Source: Sedimenticola hydrogenitrophicus
GTDB lineage: Bacteria; Pseudomonadota; Gammaproteobacteria; Chromatiales; Chromatiaceae
Reading direction: 5' to 3'
DNA length: 64,000 bases
Assembly (NCBI RefSeq): GCF_025175675.1
Contig: NZ_JANIOA010000002.1
Location: 124,001 to 188,000, forward strand
In this document: piece after piece, positions 8,350 through 17,342 of the stretch
Layout of the letters: every line of letters begins with the position of its first letter
Position numbering within the stretch: the first letter of the stretch is position 1
Notes under the pieces: generated by a model
The model's input: only the letters and a program-made list of their open reading frames with translations
Database searches by the model: none
Told to the model about the DNA's origin: nothing
Made by a program: the position numbers and the translations under genes

Positions 8350-9513
8350 ATGCAACACAAAAAAAACAGTTGTGACATGGTGGCCGGCGTGGAAGTGAAA
8401 AAGGCAGCAACCAGCCGGCGCACGTTTCTGAAAAGCGGGCTTGCCGTGGCAGCTGGTTCCGTTGCGGCTGGTTTCCCGATGATATCCGTGGCGGCCCCGA
8501 AGGTCATCAAGATGCAGACCTCCTGGCCATCATCCGATATCTGGATGGATTTTGCCCGCCAGTATACAGATCGTGTGGAGCGCATGTCGGGCGGCCGCCT
8601 GAAGGTGGACCTGCTGCCCGCAGGCGCTGTTGTCAAGGCGTTCCAGGTCATGGACGCGGTTAGTGACGGCGTACTCGATGCGGCACATACCGTACCGGTC
8701 TACTGGTACGGCAAGCACAAGGCGGCCTCGCTGTTCGGCACCGGCCCGGTGTTCGGCGGCAGTGCCACCACCATGCTTGCCTGGTTCAATGCCGGCGGTG
8801 GCAAGGACCTCTACCGCGAGCTGACCCAGGATATCATGGGCCTCAATGTTTACGGTTTCCTGGGGTTCCCGATGCCGGCGCAGCCGTTCGGCTGGTTTAA
8901 AACTCCGATAACCAAGGCATCGGAAGTGAAGGGTTTCAAGTACCGTACCGTAGGCCTGGCAGCGGACCTGATGCAGAAGATGGGCATGAGCGTCGCCCAA
9001 CTACCGGGTGGCGAGATTGTGCCGGCGATGGAGCGCGGCGTGATCGACGCCTTCGAGTTCAACAACCCCTCGTCGGACCTGCGATTCGGCTCGCCGGACG
9101 TGGCCAAGCACTACTTCCTGTCGTCCTACCACCAGGCCAGCGAGAGCTTCGAGTTTCTGTTCAACAAGGACTTCTACGACGACCTGGACGACGATATGAA
9201 GGCGATCCTGGAGTACGGTGTGGAGTCGGCAAGCACGGCGAATACCGCGATTGCCCTGGACAACTACTCCAAGGATCTCATAGAGATACAGAAGAAGGGC
9301 GTCACGGTGCACCGCACCTCTCAGGAGATTCTGGATGCGGAGCTCAAGGCCTGGGATGAGATCATCCCCGACCTGGAGAAAGATCCCTATATGAAAAAGG
9401 TGCTCGACAGCCAGCGTGCCTGGGTCGACCGGGTCGTGTTCTATGAGTTGATGAACTCGCCGGACTACACCTTGGCATACAACCACTACTTCCCGGGCAA
9501 GCTGAAGCTCTGA
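8350..9513 (+). CDS. dctP: TRAP transporter substrate-binding protein, TakP/DctP type
   Basis: A 387-residue periplasmic binding protein that captures an organic acid for the DctQM membrane subunits. The N-terminus has a twin-arginine export signal (SRRTFLKSG followed by a hydrophobic run ending AAGFPMISVAAP). The mature part carries the family motif LPGGEIVPAMERGVIDAFEF, where the conserved Arg would contact the substrate carboxylate. TakP relatives bind 2-oxoacids such as pyruvate or 2-oxobutyrate; others in the group bind aromatic or sugar acids. GAGGAGG lies eight bases before the ATG. It is separated from dctQ by a 150-base hairpin element. Confidence 0.9.
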   Translation: MQHKKNSCDMVAGVEVKKAATSRRTFLKSGLAVAAGSVAAGFPMISVAAPKVIKMQTSWPSSDIWMDFARQYTDRVERMSGGRLKVDLLPAGAVVKAFQVMDAVSDGVLDAAHTVPVYWYGKHKAASLFGTGPVFGGSATTMLAWFNAGGGKDLYRELTQDIMGLNVYGFLGFPMPAQPFGWFKTPITKASEVKGFKYRTVGLAADLMQKMGMSVAQLPGGEIVPAMERGVIDAFEFNNPSSDLRFGSPDVAKHYFLSSYHQASESFEFLFNKDFYDDLDDDMKAILEYGVESASTANTAIALDNYSKDLIEIQKKGVTVHRTSQEILDAELKAWDEIIPDLEKDPYMKKVLDSQRAWVDRVVFYELMNSPDYTLAYNHYFPGKLKL

Positions 9514-9584
9514 CCGGCTGTGACCGTGCAACCCACCCTGCGGCGCTATCGGTGAGAGACCGGCGCAGGGTGGGGCGGGGAACT

Positions 9585-9734
9585 GAATGGCACTTACTTA
9601 TGCCAAGAACTACCGTCATCCCGGCGCAGGCCGGGATCCAGACTGCTCAAGGGTGGCGGTATTCCTGGATTCCGGCATGCGCCGGAATGACGAGCTCTGT
9701 AGTTTCGGGGCGGGTACTTAAGTAACTGCCATTC
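9585..9734. mobile_element. MITE-like element with 16-bp terminal inverted repeats
   Basis: Left end GAATGGCACTTACTTA (9585-9600) matches the complement of right end TAAGTAACTGCCATTC (9719-9734) at 15 of 16 positions. The inside is itself near-palindromic: GTCATCCCGGCG near the left and CGCCGGAATGACG near the right. It has no coding capacity. It sits between dctP and dctQ, and its RNA would form a long hairpin in the operon message. Confidence 0.75.
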
Positions 9735-9777
9735 GGGTCTGACCTTAACTCGCAGCCCTAAGGATAAAGGAAAAAGC

Positions 9778-10464
9778 ATGCTCGGCTACATACAGTTTGC
9801 CGACCGCCTGTCGGCGTGGTTCGGCAAGGCATTCGCCTGGCTGATCCTGGTCATGGCGATCGGCGTCGGTTACGAAGTCTTCGTTCGTTACGGCCTCAAC
9901 GCACCCACCAGCTGGGCGTTTGATCTGTCATATATTACCTACGGCACGCTGTTCATGATGGGCGGCGCCTATACGCTGTCGCGTGGCGGGCATGTGCGCG
10001 GCGACTTCATCTATCGGCTGTGGAAACCGCGGACCCAGGCGCGCGTCGAGCTGGTGCTCTATTTCCTGTTCTTCTTCCCGGGTGTCCTCGCGCTGATTAT
10101 CTCCGGTTGGAAGTATGCCGAGCGCTCCTGGCGCTATCTCGAGGTCAGCGTCAACAGCCCTGCCGGCATCCCGGTATTCCAGTTCAAGACCGTGATTGTC
10201 GCGGCGGGCATCCTGTTGTTCATCCAGGGTATCGCACAGGTCTTCCGCTGCGTCATCTGTATCCGCACCGGCGAATGGATCGTCGCCGCCGAGGATATCG
10301 AGGAGACGGAGGTGCAACTGGCGCGTGAGGGTGCCGCTGAGATCGGCAGTTTTGCATCACATGTGGCGCGTGAGGATGGACACGATCTGGAAGAGCAGCA
10401 ACACGAACTGGACGAAAGGCAGCAGCACACAAAAAGAAAACCCGATGACCAGGAGCGCAACTGA
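9778..10464 (+). CDS. dctQ: TRAP transporter small permease
   Basis: A 228-residue membrane protein with the four-helix DctQ fold, which helps the large DctM subunit receive substrate from the binding protein. Hydrophobic helices span about residues 15-35, 50-70, 90-115 and 138-162. After the last helix the chain continues about 60 residues as a charged cytoplasmic tail rich in Glu, Gln and His (LEEQQHELDERQQH), longer than usual. AAAGGAAAAAGC precedes the ATG. The dctM gene starts three bases after the stop. Confidence 0.88.
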   Translation: MLGYIQFADRLSAWFGKAFAWLILVMAIGVGYEVFVRYGLNAPTSWAFDLSYITYGTLFMMGGAYTLSRGGHVRGDFIYRLWKPRTQARVELVLYFLFFFPGVLALIISGWKYAERSWRYLEVSVNSPAGIPVFQFKTVIVAAGILLFIQGIAQVFRCVICIRTGEWIVAAEDIEETEVQLAREGAAEIGSFASHVAREDGHDLEEQQHELDERQQHTKRKPDDQERN

Positions 10465-10467
10465 GCC

Positions 10468-11892
10468 ATGTCTGATCCGATAATCGCACTGTCGATGCTG
10501 GCGATCTTCCTGTTCATCATCCTGCTTGGCTTTCCGGTCGCCTTCACGCTGATGGCGATGGGCATCATGTTTGGCTACTACGCCTATTTCGATGCGCACC
10601 GGATGTGGCGGACCTACAACCGGGCTATCGAAAGCGGCGATCCGGACCAGTGGACACAGATCGAGTTGTGGATTGACGGGCTGTTTAACAACCGGATCTT
10701 CGACCTGTTCGTCAACCAGACCTACTCGGTGATGGCCAACGACGTGCTCACCGCCGTCCCGCTGTTCCTGTTCATGGGCTACATCGTCGAGCGCGCCAAC
10801 ATCGTCGCGCGACTGTTCCATACCCTTAACATCGCCGCCCGCCACATACCCGGTTCGATGGCGGTGGCCGCATTGATCACCTGCACCCTGTTCGCCACCG
10901 CCACCGGCATCGTCGGTGCGGTTGTGACCCTGATGGGGTTGCTGGCCTTCCCGGCGATGCTCAAGGCGCGTTACGACACCAGCCTGGCTGCCGGGGTCAT
11001 CTGTGCCGGTGGCACACTCGGTATCCTGATTCCGCCGTCGATCATGCTGATCGTCTACGCGGCGGCGTCTGGTGTGTCTATCGTCAAACTGTATGCCGGT
11101 GCGCTGTTGCCCGGTCTGCTGCTGGCGGGCCTTTATGTTGTCTACGTGGTCGGCCGCTCGATGCTGCAGCCGCAGCTTGCGCCCAAGCCGACCCGCGAGG
11201 AGGTCGGTGAATTCACGGTCGGCCAGATTGTTGTGCGGCTGTTGACCTCGTTCTTTCCGCTCGCCTTTCTGATCCTGTCGGTGCTGGGCGCCATCCTGTT
11301 CGGCCTGGCCACGCCCTCGGAGGCGGCCGCGATCGGCGCCCTCGGCGGTCTGGCGCTCACCTTCGCCTACCGGGCGTTCACCTGGCAGCGGCTGCGGGAA
11401 TCGGTCTATCTGACCTTGCGCACAACAGCAATGGTGTGCTGGTTGTTCGTCGGCTCCTGGACCTTCTCCTCGGTGTTCTCCTATCTCGGCGGCGAGCAGA
11501 TCATCAGCGAATACGTCACCGGTCTGGACATCTCGCCCGTGGTTTTCCTGATCATGGCGCAGATCATTATCTTCCTGCTCGGTTGGCCGCTGGAGTGGTC
11601 CGAGATCATCATCATTTTCGTACCGATCTTTCTGCCGCTACTGCCGCATTTCGGTATCGATCCCCTGTTCTTTGGCATCCTGGTGGCACTCAATCTGCAG
11701 ACCTCGTTCCTGACACCGCCGATGGCGATGTCGGCCTATTATCTGAAGGGTATCGCGCCGCCGCACGTGCAGTTGAATCAGATCTTCAAGGGTAACTATC
11801 CCTATCTCGTCATGGTGTTGTTCGCCATGGTAATCCTGTACAACTTCCCCGGAATCACTTTCTGGCTGCCGGATCTGATCTATGGCCGTTGA
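10468..11892 (+). CDS. dctM: TRAP transporter large permease
   Basis: A 474-residue polytopic membrane protein of the DctM/ion-transporter superfamily that couples uptake of the bound organic acid to the sodium gradient. About 12 hydrophobic helices are visible. The two family repeats show as GTLGILIPPSIMLIVYAAAS and TSFLTPPMAMSAYY. An extra hydrophilic stretch after the second helix (about residues 40-75) is seen in the TakM-like branch. Its 3' end overlaps the amidase gene by 11 bases, so the two are translationally linked. Confidence 0.92.
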   Translation: MSDPIIALSMLAIFLFIILLGFPVAFTLMAMGIMFGYYAYFDAHRMWRTYNRAIESGDPDQWTQIELWIDGLFNNRIFDLFVNQTYSVMANDVLTAVPLFLFMGYIVERANIVARLFHTLNIAARHIPGSMAVAALITCTLFATATGIVGAVVTLMGLLAFPAMLKARYDTSLAAGVICAGGTLGILIPPSIMLIVYAAASGVSIVKLYAGALLPGLLLAGLYVVYVVGRSMLQPQLAPKPTREEVGEFTVGQIVVRLLTSFFPLAFLILSVLGAILFGLATPSEAAAIGALGGLALTFAYRAFTWQRLRESVYLTLRTTAMVCWLFVGSWTFSSVFSYLGGEQIISEYVTGLDISPVVFLIMAQIIIFLLGWPLEWSEIIIIFVPIFLPLLPHFGIDPLFFGILVALNLQTSFLTPPMAMSAYYLKGIAPPHVQLNQIFKGNYPYLVMVLFAMVILYNFPGITFWLPDLIYGR

Positions 11893-13243
11893 GCAACAAA
11901 AAATAGCAACAAATTCCCCCGATTTGGCCGACCTCAACGCATTGGCGGCACGCCAGCGGATCGCCGATGGAGCGCTGAGCGCTGTCGAGCTGACCGCCGC
12001 TTGCCTGCGCCGGATCGCTACTTGCGAAGAGTCAATCCAGGCCTGGTCCAGCCTGGACGAAGGCTATGCGATGAGTCAGGCGGAGCGGCTCGATGCCTAC
12101 CGCCAGACCGGACGGCCGCTCGGGCCGCTGCACGGCCTGCCGGTGGGCATCAAGGATATTATCGATACCCGTGACCTGCCGACCGAGAATGGCAACGCGT
12201 TCGATGCCGGTCGTCGTCCGGGCGAGGATGCCTGGCTGGTGGCACGCCTGCGTGCCGCCGGTGCCGTGATTCTCGGCAAGACAGTCACCACCGAATGTGC
12301 CTACCTTGCACCCGCCAAGACGCGCAATCCGCACAACCTGGAGCATACCCCGGGAGGCTCTTCGTCGGGCTCGGCGGCGGCGGTCGCAAGTGGCATGGTG
12401 CCGTTCGCGGTCGGTACCCAGACCGGCGGCTCCGTGATCCGACCCGCCTCGTATTGTGGCGTGGTCGGCTTCAAACCCACCTTCGGCCTGATCCCGCGTA
12501 ACGGTGTCCTGCGCACCTCGCGACAACTCGACACCGTGGGGACTTTTGGGCGGACGATCGAGGATGTGGCCCTGCTTGCCGATGTGCTTGCCGGTTACGA
12601 TGCGGCTGACCCGGACACGACGCCTGCGGCTGCGCCACGGATTCTCAACACCGCGCTGTCCGACCCACCGGTGACGCCACAGCTGGCATTCGTCAAGACA
12701 CCCGCCTGGAGCGGGATCGAGGTGGATTGCGCCGCGGGTTTCGCCGAACTGGTTGCGGCGCTCGGCGAGCGCTGCGACGAGGTTGAGTTGCCGAAGATAT
12801 TCAGTGAGGGGGCGGCGGCACATCGTCGCATCATGCTGGCCGAGATTGCACACAACCTGCGTCACTACTACCAACGCGGAGCCGACTGTCTGGCGGAGGA
12901 GACGCGTGGGGCGATCGAAGAGGGCCGCGGGATCAGCGCCGTCGATTATCTCGCCGCCCGCGACTGGCGCGAAACGCTCTACGCCGGGTTGGAGGAGGTT
13001 TTCGATCGCTATGACGCAATTGTCACACCGGCCGCGACCGGCGAGGCACCGGCCGGCTTCGGCAGTACCGGCAGTGCAGCATTCAATGTCCTGTGGTCTT
13101 TCCTTGGTGTGCCGGCCGTGACCCTGCCATTGCTGACCGGCGAAAACGGCATGCCGATCGGCGTGCAACTGGTGGGCCGCCGTCACGCCGACGGGCGGCT
13201 GCTACGCACCGCGCGTTGGCTGGTCAATACATTGGGAGCCTGA
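11882..13243 (+). CDS. Amidase signature family hydrolase
   Basis: A 453-residue amide hydrolase with the Ser-cisSer-Lys triad. The Lys is in GIKDIIDT, the glycine/serine-rich signature is TPGGSSSGSAAAVASG, and the nucleophile Ser is in GTQTGGSVIRPA. Length matches stand-alone amidases. It is not GatA of the tRNA amidotransferase, because no gatB or gatC is nearby and the C-terminal region differs. Overlap with dctM suggests that the TRAP substrate, or something taken up with it, is an amide or is processed next to one. The real substrate is unknown. Confidence 0.86.
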   Translation: MAVEQQKIATNSPDLADLNALAARQRIADGALSAVELTAACLRRIATCEESIQAWSSLDEGYAMSQAERLDAYRQTGRPLGPLHGLPVGIKDIIDTRDLPTENGNAFDAGRRPGEDAWLVARLRAAGAVILGKTVTTECAYLAPAKTRNPHNLEHTPGGSSSGSAAAVASGMVPFAVGTQTGGSVIRPASYCGVVGFKPTFGLIPRNGVLRTSRQLDTVGTFGRTIEDVALLADVLAGYDAADPDTTPAAAPRILNTALSDPPVTPQLAFVKTPAWSGIEVDCAAGFAELVAALGERCDEVELPKIFSEGAAAHRRIMLAEIAHNLRHYYQRGADCLAEETRGAIEEGRGISAVDYLAARDWRETLYAGLEEVFDRYDAIVTPAATGEAPAGFGSTGSAAFNVLWSFLGVPAVTLPLLTGENGMPIGVQLVGRRHADGRLLRTARWLVNTLGA

Positions 13244-13273
13244 ATTGGTCAGGTCCGGGAAAGGTCGAGTGAT

Positions 13274-13450
13274 ATGTTAGACAAGATCATGGCCATCATC
13301 GCATTGACGACAATGATCACTTTCCTGGCGGTGGTCGCCTGGTTCGTGCCGGACATCGATCTGATCATTGTTATCAGCCTGGTTTCGCTGCTGGCGATCT
13401 ACGATTTCTGGCGCACGCTACGCGAAAAAGGCAACAACAGTAACGGATAA
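13274..13450 (+). CDS. Small two-helix membrane protein (58 aa)
   Basis: A 58-codon frame from ATG 13274 to TAA 13450. It encodes two hydrophobic segments (about residues 5-22 and 26-43), split by a short polar turn containing PDID, with a basic tail (FWRTLREKGNNSNG). It starts 31 bases after the amidase stop in the same direction and fills most of the space to the next convergent gene. Ribosome binding sequence GGTCGAGTGAT is weak. No family is recognised; its position suggests an accessory to the TRAP transporter or amidase. Confidence 0.6.
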   Translation: MLDKIMAIIALTTMITFLAVVAWFVPDIDLIIVISLVSLLAIYDFWRTLREKGNNSNG

Positions 13451-13522
13451 CCGGCGGGCTGCCTGGCGGTATGAAGGCAGCCGTAAATCCAAGCCTGTCC
13501 GCCCACCCAACCGCCTGCCGGG

Positions 13523-13921
13523 CTATTCACATGAAATGGTCAGGTTGACCGCCTTGGCGAGGGTATTGGCAACGATACAGCCGCGCTCGGCAATGGTGAC
13601 CAGTTTTTTCAGTTCCGCCGGTGCGGAGCATTGCGCCGTGATGGTCATGTGAATATCGGTATAGCGGGCCGGGCTATCGGCAAGCTCTCCGGCGACGCTG
13701 GCCCTGGCGTTGTCGATCTCGACATTCCTCGCCTTGGCCGCCGCCAGCAGATTGCTCATGAAGCAACCCCCGAGACCCATTAACAGTGTCTCCCCACCCA
13801 TCGGGCCCTTGTTCTGTCCGCCCTTTGCTTCCGGACGGTCCATGATGTGCGAGTGATCACGGGCCTCTCCCCGGGATGATGAGTAATCCATTTGATCAAC
13901 GGTGACATGGACGGTTGGCAT
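13523..13921 (-). CDS. OsmC-family peroxide/thiol reductase
   Basis: A 132-residue OsmC/Ohr superfamily protein. These homodimers reduce organic hydroperoxides or respond to redox stress through two cysteines. One Cys is in LGGCFMSNLLAAA on the central helix and the other in AERGCIVANTL, the expected pair. The start at 13921 (MPTVHVTVDQ) has GAGGAATT five bases upstream; a longer frame exists but its extra 23 residues look non-coding. It is convergent with the small membrane protein. Confidence 0.86.
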   Translation of the reverse strand: MPTVHVTVDQMDYSSSRGEARDHSHIMDRPEAKGGQNKGPMGGETLLMGLGGCFMSNLLAAAKARNVEIDNARASVAGELADSPARYTDIHMTITAQCSAPAELKKLVTIAERGCIVANTLAKAVNLTISCE

Positions 13922-14043
13922 GGTCGAATTCCTCGTATCGTCAGATCTCCTCTGGTGAGGAGAGGGTTGGTGATGTGCTGGTGGTGTCAATTCGATAACT
14001 TTGGATGAAACCGCCTCAGTTAGATGCGGGTATCTTCCGTTTC

Positions 14044-14197
14044 GTAGGGTGGATAAGCCGGTAGGCGCATGCCATCCTCAGGTCCGTAAACGGTACATTG
14101 CGTCCTCAGCTCCGTAAACGGTACATCCCTGTACCACTACTCATGTACCACTTCTCACCACGGCCATGGTGGATGCGCTGTCGCTTATCCACCCTAC
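14044..14197. repeat. Dispersed intergenic repeat, copy 2
   Basis: Starts GTAGGGTGGATAAGC and ends GCTTATCCACCCTAC, so the two 15-base ends are exact reverse complements. The inside has GTCCGTAAACGGTACATTG followed by a second near copy, CTCCGTAAACGGTACATCC. It shares both ends and these blocks with the element at 6879-6992. It occupies most of the gap (13922-14267) between the OsmC gene and the reductase; nothing else is seen in that gap. Confidence 0.8.
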
Positions 14198-14267
14198 AAA
14201 AGTACTTAATCAAATTGCAGAACCAGTAGTGAATTCCCGTTAGGAGGCCGCCCGCCGATGGTCTGCC

Positions 14268-15140
14268 TCACGCGATCTCGTGACCCGCCAGCGCCTCCAG
14301 CGCCTTGACCAGTGCGGAGTGATCGAGATCTCCGGAACAGGCGTTGAACAGCTCCTGGGTGGTGGCCGTATTCGGCAGGCTCAGGCCCAGTTCACGGGCG
14401 CCCGTGAGTGCCAGGTTAAGGTCTTTCTGATGCAGGGCGATACGGAATCCCGGGTCGAAGGTGCGTTTGATCATGCGTTCGCCGTGCACCTCAAGGATCT
14501 TTGATCCGGCAAAACCACCCATCAGCGCCTGTCTCACCCCTGCCGGGTCGACACCCGCCCGGGATGCGAACAGCAGCGCTTCGCCCACCGCCTCAATGGT
14601 GAGGGCGACAATTATCTGATTCGCCACCTTGCAGGTCTGGCCGGCGCCGTTAGCACCGACCAGGGTGATGTGCTTGCCCATTAGCTCGAACAGCGGTTTG
14701 GCCTTTACAAATGCGCCGTCCGGTCCACCTACCATGATGGTAAGTGCGGCGGCCTTGGCGCCCACTTCACCACCGGATACCGGGGCATCCAGATAATCGC
14801 AGCCAAGCTGATTGATCCTGGATGCAAAGGCCTTGGTTTCGATCGGCGAGATGGAACTCATGTCGATCAGCAGTTTACCGGGGCTCAATCCTGCAGCCAC
14901 CCCATTCTCCCCAAACAGCACCTGATCCACATGGGGTGTGTCGGGCACCATGGTGATAACGATATCGGCCTGCTCTGCGACCTCTTTGGCGGAGTCACAC
15001 GCCACCGCACCGCTGTCGAGCAGCTCCCGGGGAAGGGGAGTGCGGTGTCGTACCAGGTAGAGCTGGTGGCCCCCTGCCTGCAGGTGTCCGGCCATGGGCT
15101 TGCCCATGATGCCCACGCCGATGAATCCGATTTTGCTCAT
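14268..15140 (-). CDS. Tartronate-semialdehyde reductase / 3-hydroxyisobutyrate dehydrogenase
   Basis: A 290-residue member of the same family as the gene at 5772-6647. Rossmann motif GFIGVGIMGKPM at the N-terminus, substrate loop DAPVSGGEVGA, catalytic Lys in GAGQTCKVANQ, and the GarR/GlxR block GGFAGSKILEVHG. GGAGGT lies five bases before the ATG. It lies 118 bases downstream of the methylmalonate-semialdehyde dehydrogenase gene on the same strand. That pairing is the mmsA-mmsB arrangement of valine catabolism, so 3-hydroxyisobutyrate is a real alternative substrate to tartronate semialdehyde. Confidence 0.88.
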   Translation of the reverse strand: MSKIGFIGVGIMGKPMAGHLQAGGHQLYLVRHRTPLPRELLDSGAVACDSAKEVAEQADIVITMVPDTPHVDQVLFGENGVAAGLSPGKLLIDMSSISPIETKAFASRINQLGCDYLDAPVSGGEVGAKAAALTIMVGGPDGAFVKAKPLFELMGKHITLVGANGAGQTCKVANQIIVALTIEAVGEALLFASRAGVDPAGVRQALMGGFAGSKILEVHGERMIKRTFDPGFRIALHQKDLNLALTGARELGLSLPNTATTQELFNACSGDLDHSALVKALEALAGHEIA

Positions 15141-15258
15141 ATCTACCTCCGTTCCATCGTTTATGTAAGGTGGATTCCGCCTGTTTCGGCGAACACATCC
15201 GCGGCAATCCCCGGGTGGCCTTGGCCGGGCGGTTGCCGATCGGTGGATAATGAGTCGT

Positions 15259-16758
15259 CTATTTCATGATCGGCATATGAAAATCCGCGCCGGAACGGAT
15301 ACCCTCGGGCCAGCGTGAAGTGATGGTCTTCAGCTTGGTATAGAAGTGGATGCCCTCCATGCCGTGCACATGTATGTCCCCGAACAGGGAGCGTTTCCAT
15401 CCACCAAAGCTATGGAACGCCATGGGTACCGGAATCGGCACGTTGATGCCCACCATGCCCACCTGTACCCGCGATGCATAGGTGCGTGCGGTATCGCCAT
15501 CGCGGGTAAATATGGCGGTGCCGTTGCCAAGCTCATGGTCGTTGACCATCCTGAGGGCGGTCTCGAAATCGGCTGTGCGCAGCACGCACAGCACCGGGCC
15601 GAAGATCTCCTCCTGGTAGATGCGCATATCGGTCGACACCCGGTCGAACAGGCAGCCGCCGAGAAAAAAACCGTTTTCATGGTCAGCAATCGTCCGGTTG
15701 CGACCATCCACCAGTAGTTGTGCCCCCTCGGCAACGCCCAGGTCCACATAGTCCTTGACCCGGTCCCGGTGTTCACCGGTGACCAGTGGTCCCATCTCTG
15801 CGGCGGGGTCGGTGCCGGGGCCAATCCTCAGGTTTTCCACTCGCGGTGCCAGTCTCTCGACCAGGGCATCGGCGGTCTGATCACCGACGGCCACCGCCAC
15901 GGAGATTGCCATGCAGCGTTCACCGGCGGAGCCGTAGGCGGCCCCTATCAGGGCATCGGCGGCCTGATCCATATCGGCATCCGGCATGACGACCATGTGG
16001 TTCTTGGCGCCACCCAGGGCCTGGACCCGCTTGCCGTGGCTGGAAGCCGTCTGATAGATGTGCTCGGCAATCGGCGTGGAACCGACAAAGCTGACACCGG
16101 CCACCCCGGGGTGGGTGAGCAGCGTGTCGACCGCCTCCCGGTCACCGTTCAAAACATTCAACACACCGTCCGGCAGGCCCGCTTCGCTCAGCAACTCGGC
16201 TAGCCGCAAGGCGGTGGAGGGTACTTTCTCGGATGTCTTCAGGATAAAGGTGTTGCCGCAGACGATCGAGAGCGGAAACATCCACATGGGCACCATGGCC
16301 GGAAAATTGAAGGGGGTAATGCCCACACAGACGCCCAGTGGCTGGCGTACCGAGTGGCTGTCAACATTGGTGCCGACATTTTCGGAGAAGCCACCCTTCA
16401 GCAAATGGGGGGCGCCACAGGCAAACTCCACCACCTCCATGCCCCGAATCACTGAACCCCGGGCATCGCTGATCACTTTGCCATGTTCCGCGGATACCAG
16501 TTTGGCGAGTTCCTCCAGGTGTTGGTCGAGCAGCGCCTTAAACCGGAAAAGTACCCTGGCGCGGTGCAGTGGAGGGGTATCCCGCCAGGCGGCGAACGCC
16601 TTGCCCGCGACCGCTACCACCCGGCTTGCCTCATCTGCCGATGCCAGCGGCACCCGCGCGCTGAGCTCGCCGGTCGCGGGATTGAACACGTCACCATAGC
16701 GGCCGCTGGTACCCTCGACCCGTTGTCCGCCTATATAGTGGTGCAGCGTCTTGATCAT
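15259..16758 (-). CDS. mmsA: CoA-acylating methylmalonate-semialdehyde dehydrogenase
   Basis: A 499-residue aldehyde dehydrogenase that converts methylmalonate semialdehyde or malonate semialdehyde plus CoA and NAD+ to propionyl- or acetyl-CoA. The family-specific cofactor block is [17 protein letters not shown], the active-site Cys is in [11 protein letters not shown], and [10 protein letters not shown] is a conserved C-terminal block. The start at 16758 ([11 protein letters not shown]) is preferred because GAGAGG lies eight bases upstream; an ATG at 16764 is too close to that site. Upstream of the reductase gene, it could feed valine, beta-alanine or inositol breakdown. Confidence 0.92.
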   Translation of the reverse strand: MIKTLHHYIGGQRVEGTSGRYGDVFNPATGELSARVPLASADEASRVVAVAGKAFAAWRDTPPLHRARVLFRFKALLDQHLEELAKLVSAEHGKVISDARGSVIRGMEVVEFACGAPHLLKGGFSENVGTNVDSHSVRQPLGVCVGITPFNFPAMVPMWMFPLSIVCGNTFILKTSEKVPSTALRLAELLSEAGLPDGVLNVLNGDREAVDTLLTHPGVAGVSFVGSTPIAEHIYQTASSHGKRVQALGGAKNHMVVMPDADMDQAADALIGAAYGSAGERCMAISVAVAVGDQTADALVERLAPRVENLRIGPGTDPAAEMGPLVTGEHRDRVKDYVDLGVAEGAQLLVDGRNRTIADHENGFFLGGCLFDRVSTDMRIYQEEIFGPVLCVLRTADFETALRMVNDHELGNGTAIFTRDGDTARTYASRVQVGMVGINVPIPVPMAFHSFGGWKRSLFGDIHVHGMEGIHFYTKLKTITSRWPEGIRSGADFHMPIMK

Positions 16759-16932
16759 CTCCATATCCTCTCAATTGCCATCAGCGCTTCTATTAAGTTA
16801 GTCCAAAATTTCCGCTATGGTGAACAAAGCCGCTGCAGCGTGTGGTTGTCGTTACCGAGGCGACCGGGAATATCATTACTGGTGTATTCGGGGTGTGTGG
16901 GTGGCTTTTCGGGCTACACGAATCTTGTGCAT

Positions 16933-17020
16933 GACGGGTTGGCTAGATCGCCCGTTAAGCCAGACTTGAAATCCGCAACTGGTGGTGAACCTGCCGCTTC
17001 AACTCCGGCCCCAGGTACCT
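16933..17020 (+). pseudogene. Decayed tRNA-Leu(UAA)-like gene
   Basis: The 3' two thirds line up without gaps to tRNA-Leu(UAA) at 5672-5759. The anticodon segment is ACTTGAAATCCGC against ACTTAAAATCCGC, followed by a 16-base variable arm, a T-arm GCCGCTTCAACTCCGGC matching at 15 of 17 bases, CCCAGGT against CCCGGGC, and ACCT in place of ACCA. The D-arm side is poorly conserved and the acceptor no longer pairs. It is unlikely to be a working tRNA. Confidence 0.72.
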
Positions 17021-17287
17021 TATAAACCCGATCATTGTAATAATCGACCTGTAGGTGCGGCGCCTCGCCGCGATATCGGCCCGGGGGCGGGCCTCCTAGT
17101 GCAATGCCGGACTTCACGACCCCTCTCCTGAAGCGCACGGTGAACAGGTTTTATGCTTCGCGCTCTTGGTCTACTTTGCGGTTATCTTGATAACCTGAAT
17201 CCGTGACTTGACCACCAACCCTAAGCATTCGCCGGCCTATCCCGGACGTCACGGATTCGGGTCAGATCCAGAAATTGCCCCAAATAA

Positions 17288-17318
17288 CAAAAGGCCCGCG
17301 CAATATACGGGCCTTTTG
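17288..17318 (-). terminator. Rho-independent terminator of nrdJa-nrdJb
   Basis: Perfect 11-base arms CAAAAGGCCCG and CGGGCCTTTTG around a 9-base loop, with T-rich ends in both directions. It lies 25 bases beyond the nrdJb stop, so it can end that operon and may work both ways. Confidence 0.85.
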
Positions 17319-17342
17319 TGGGTTTCTGTTACCTGGTGCAGG

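Larger units (their letters stand above)
16759..17342. other. Intergenic region with tRNA relic and terminator
   Basis: No protein gene is supported in these 584 bases. They contain a decayed tRNA-Leu (16933-17020), a GC-rich inverted stretch around 17040-17100, and the terminator of the nrdJ operon (17288-17318). Confidence 0.6.
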
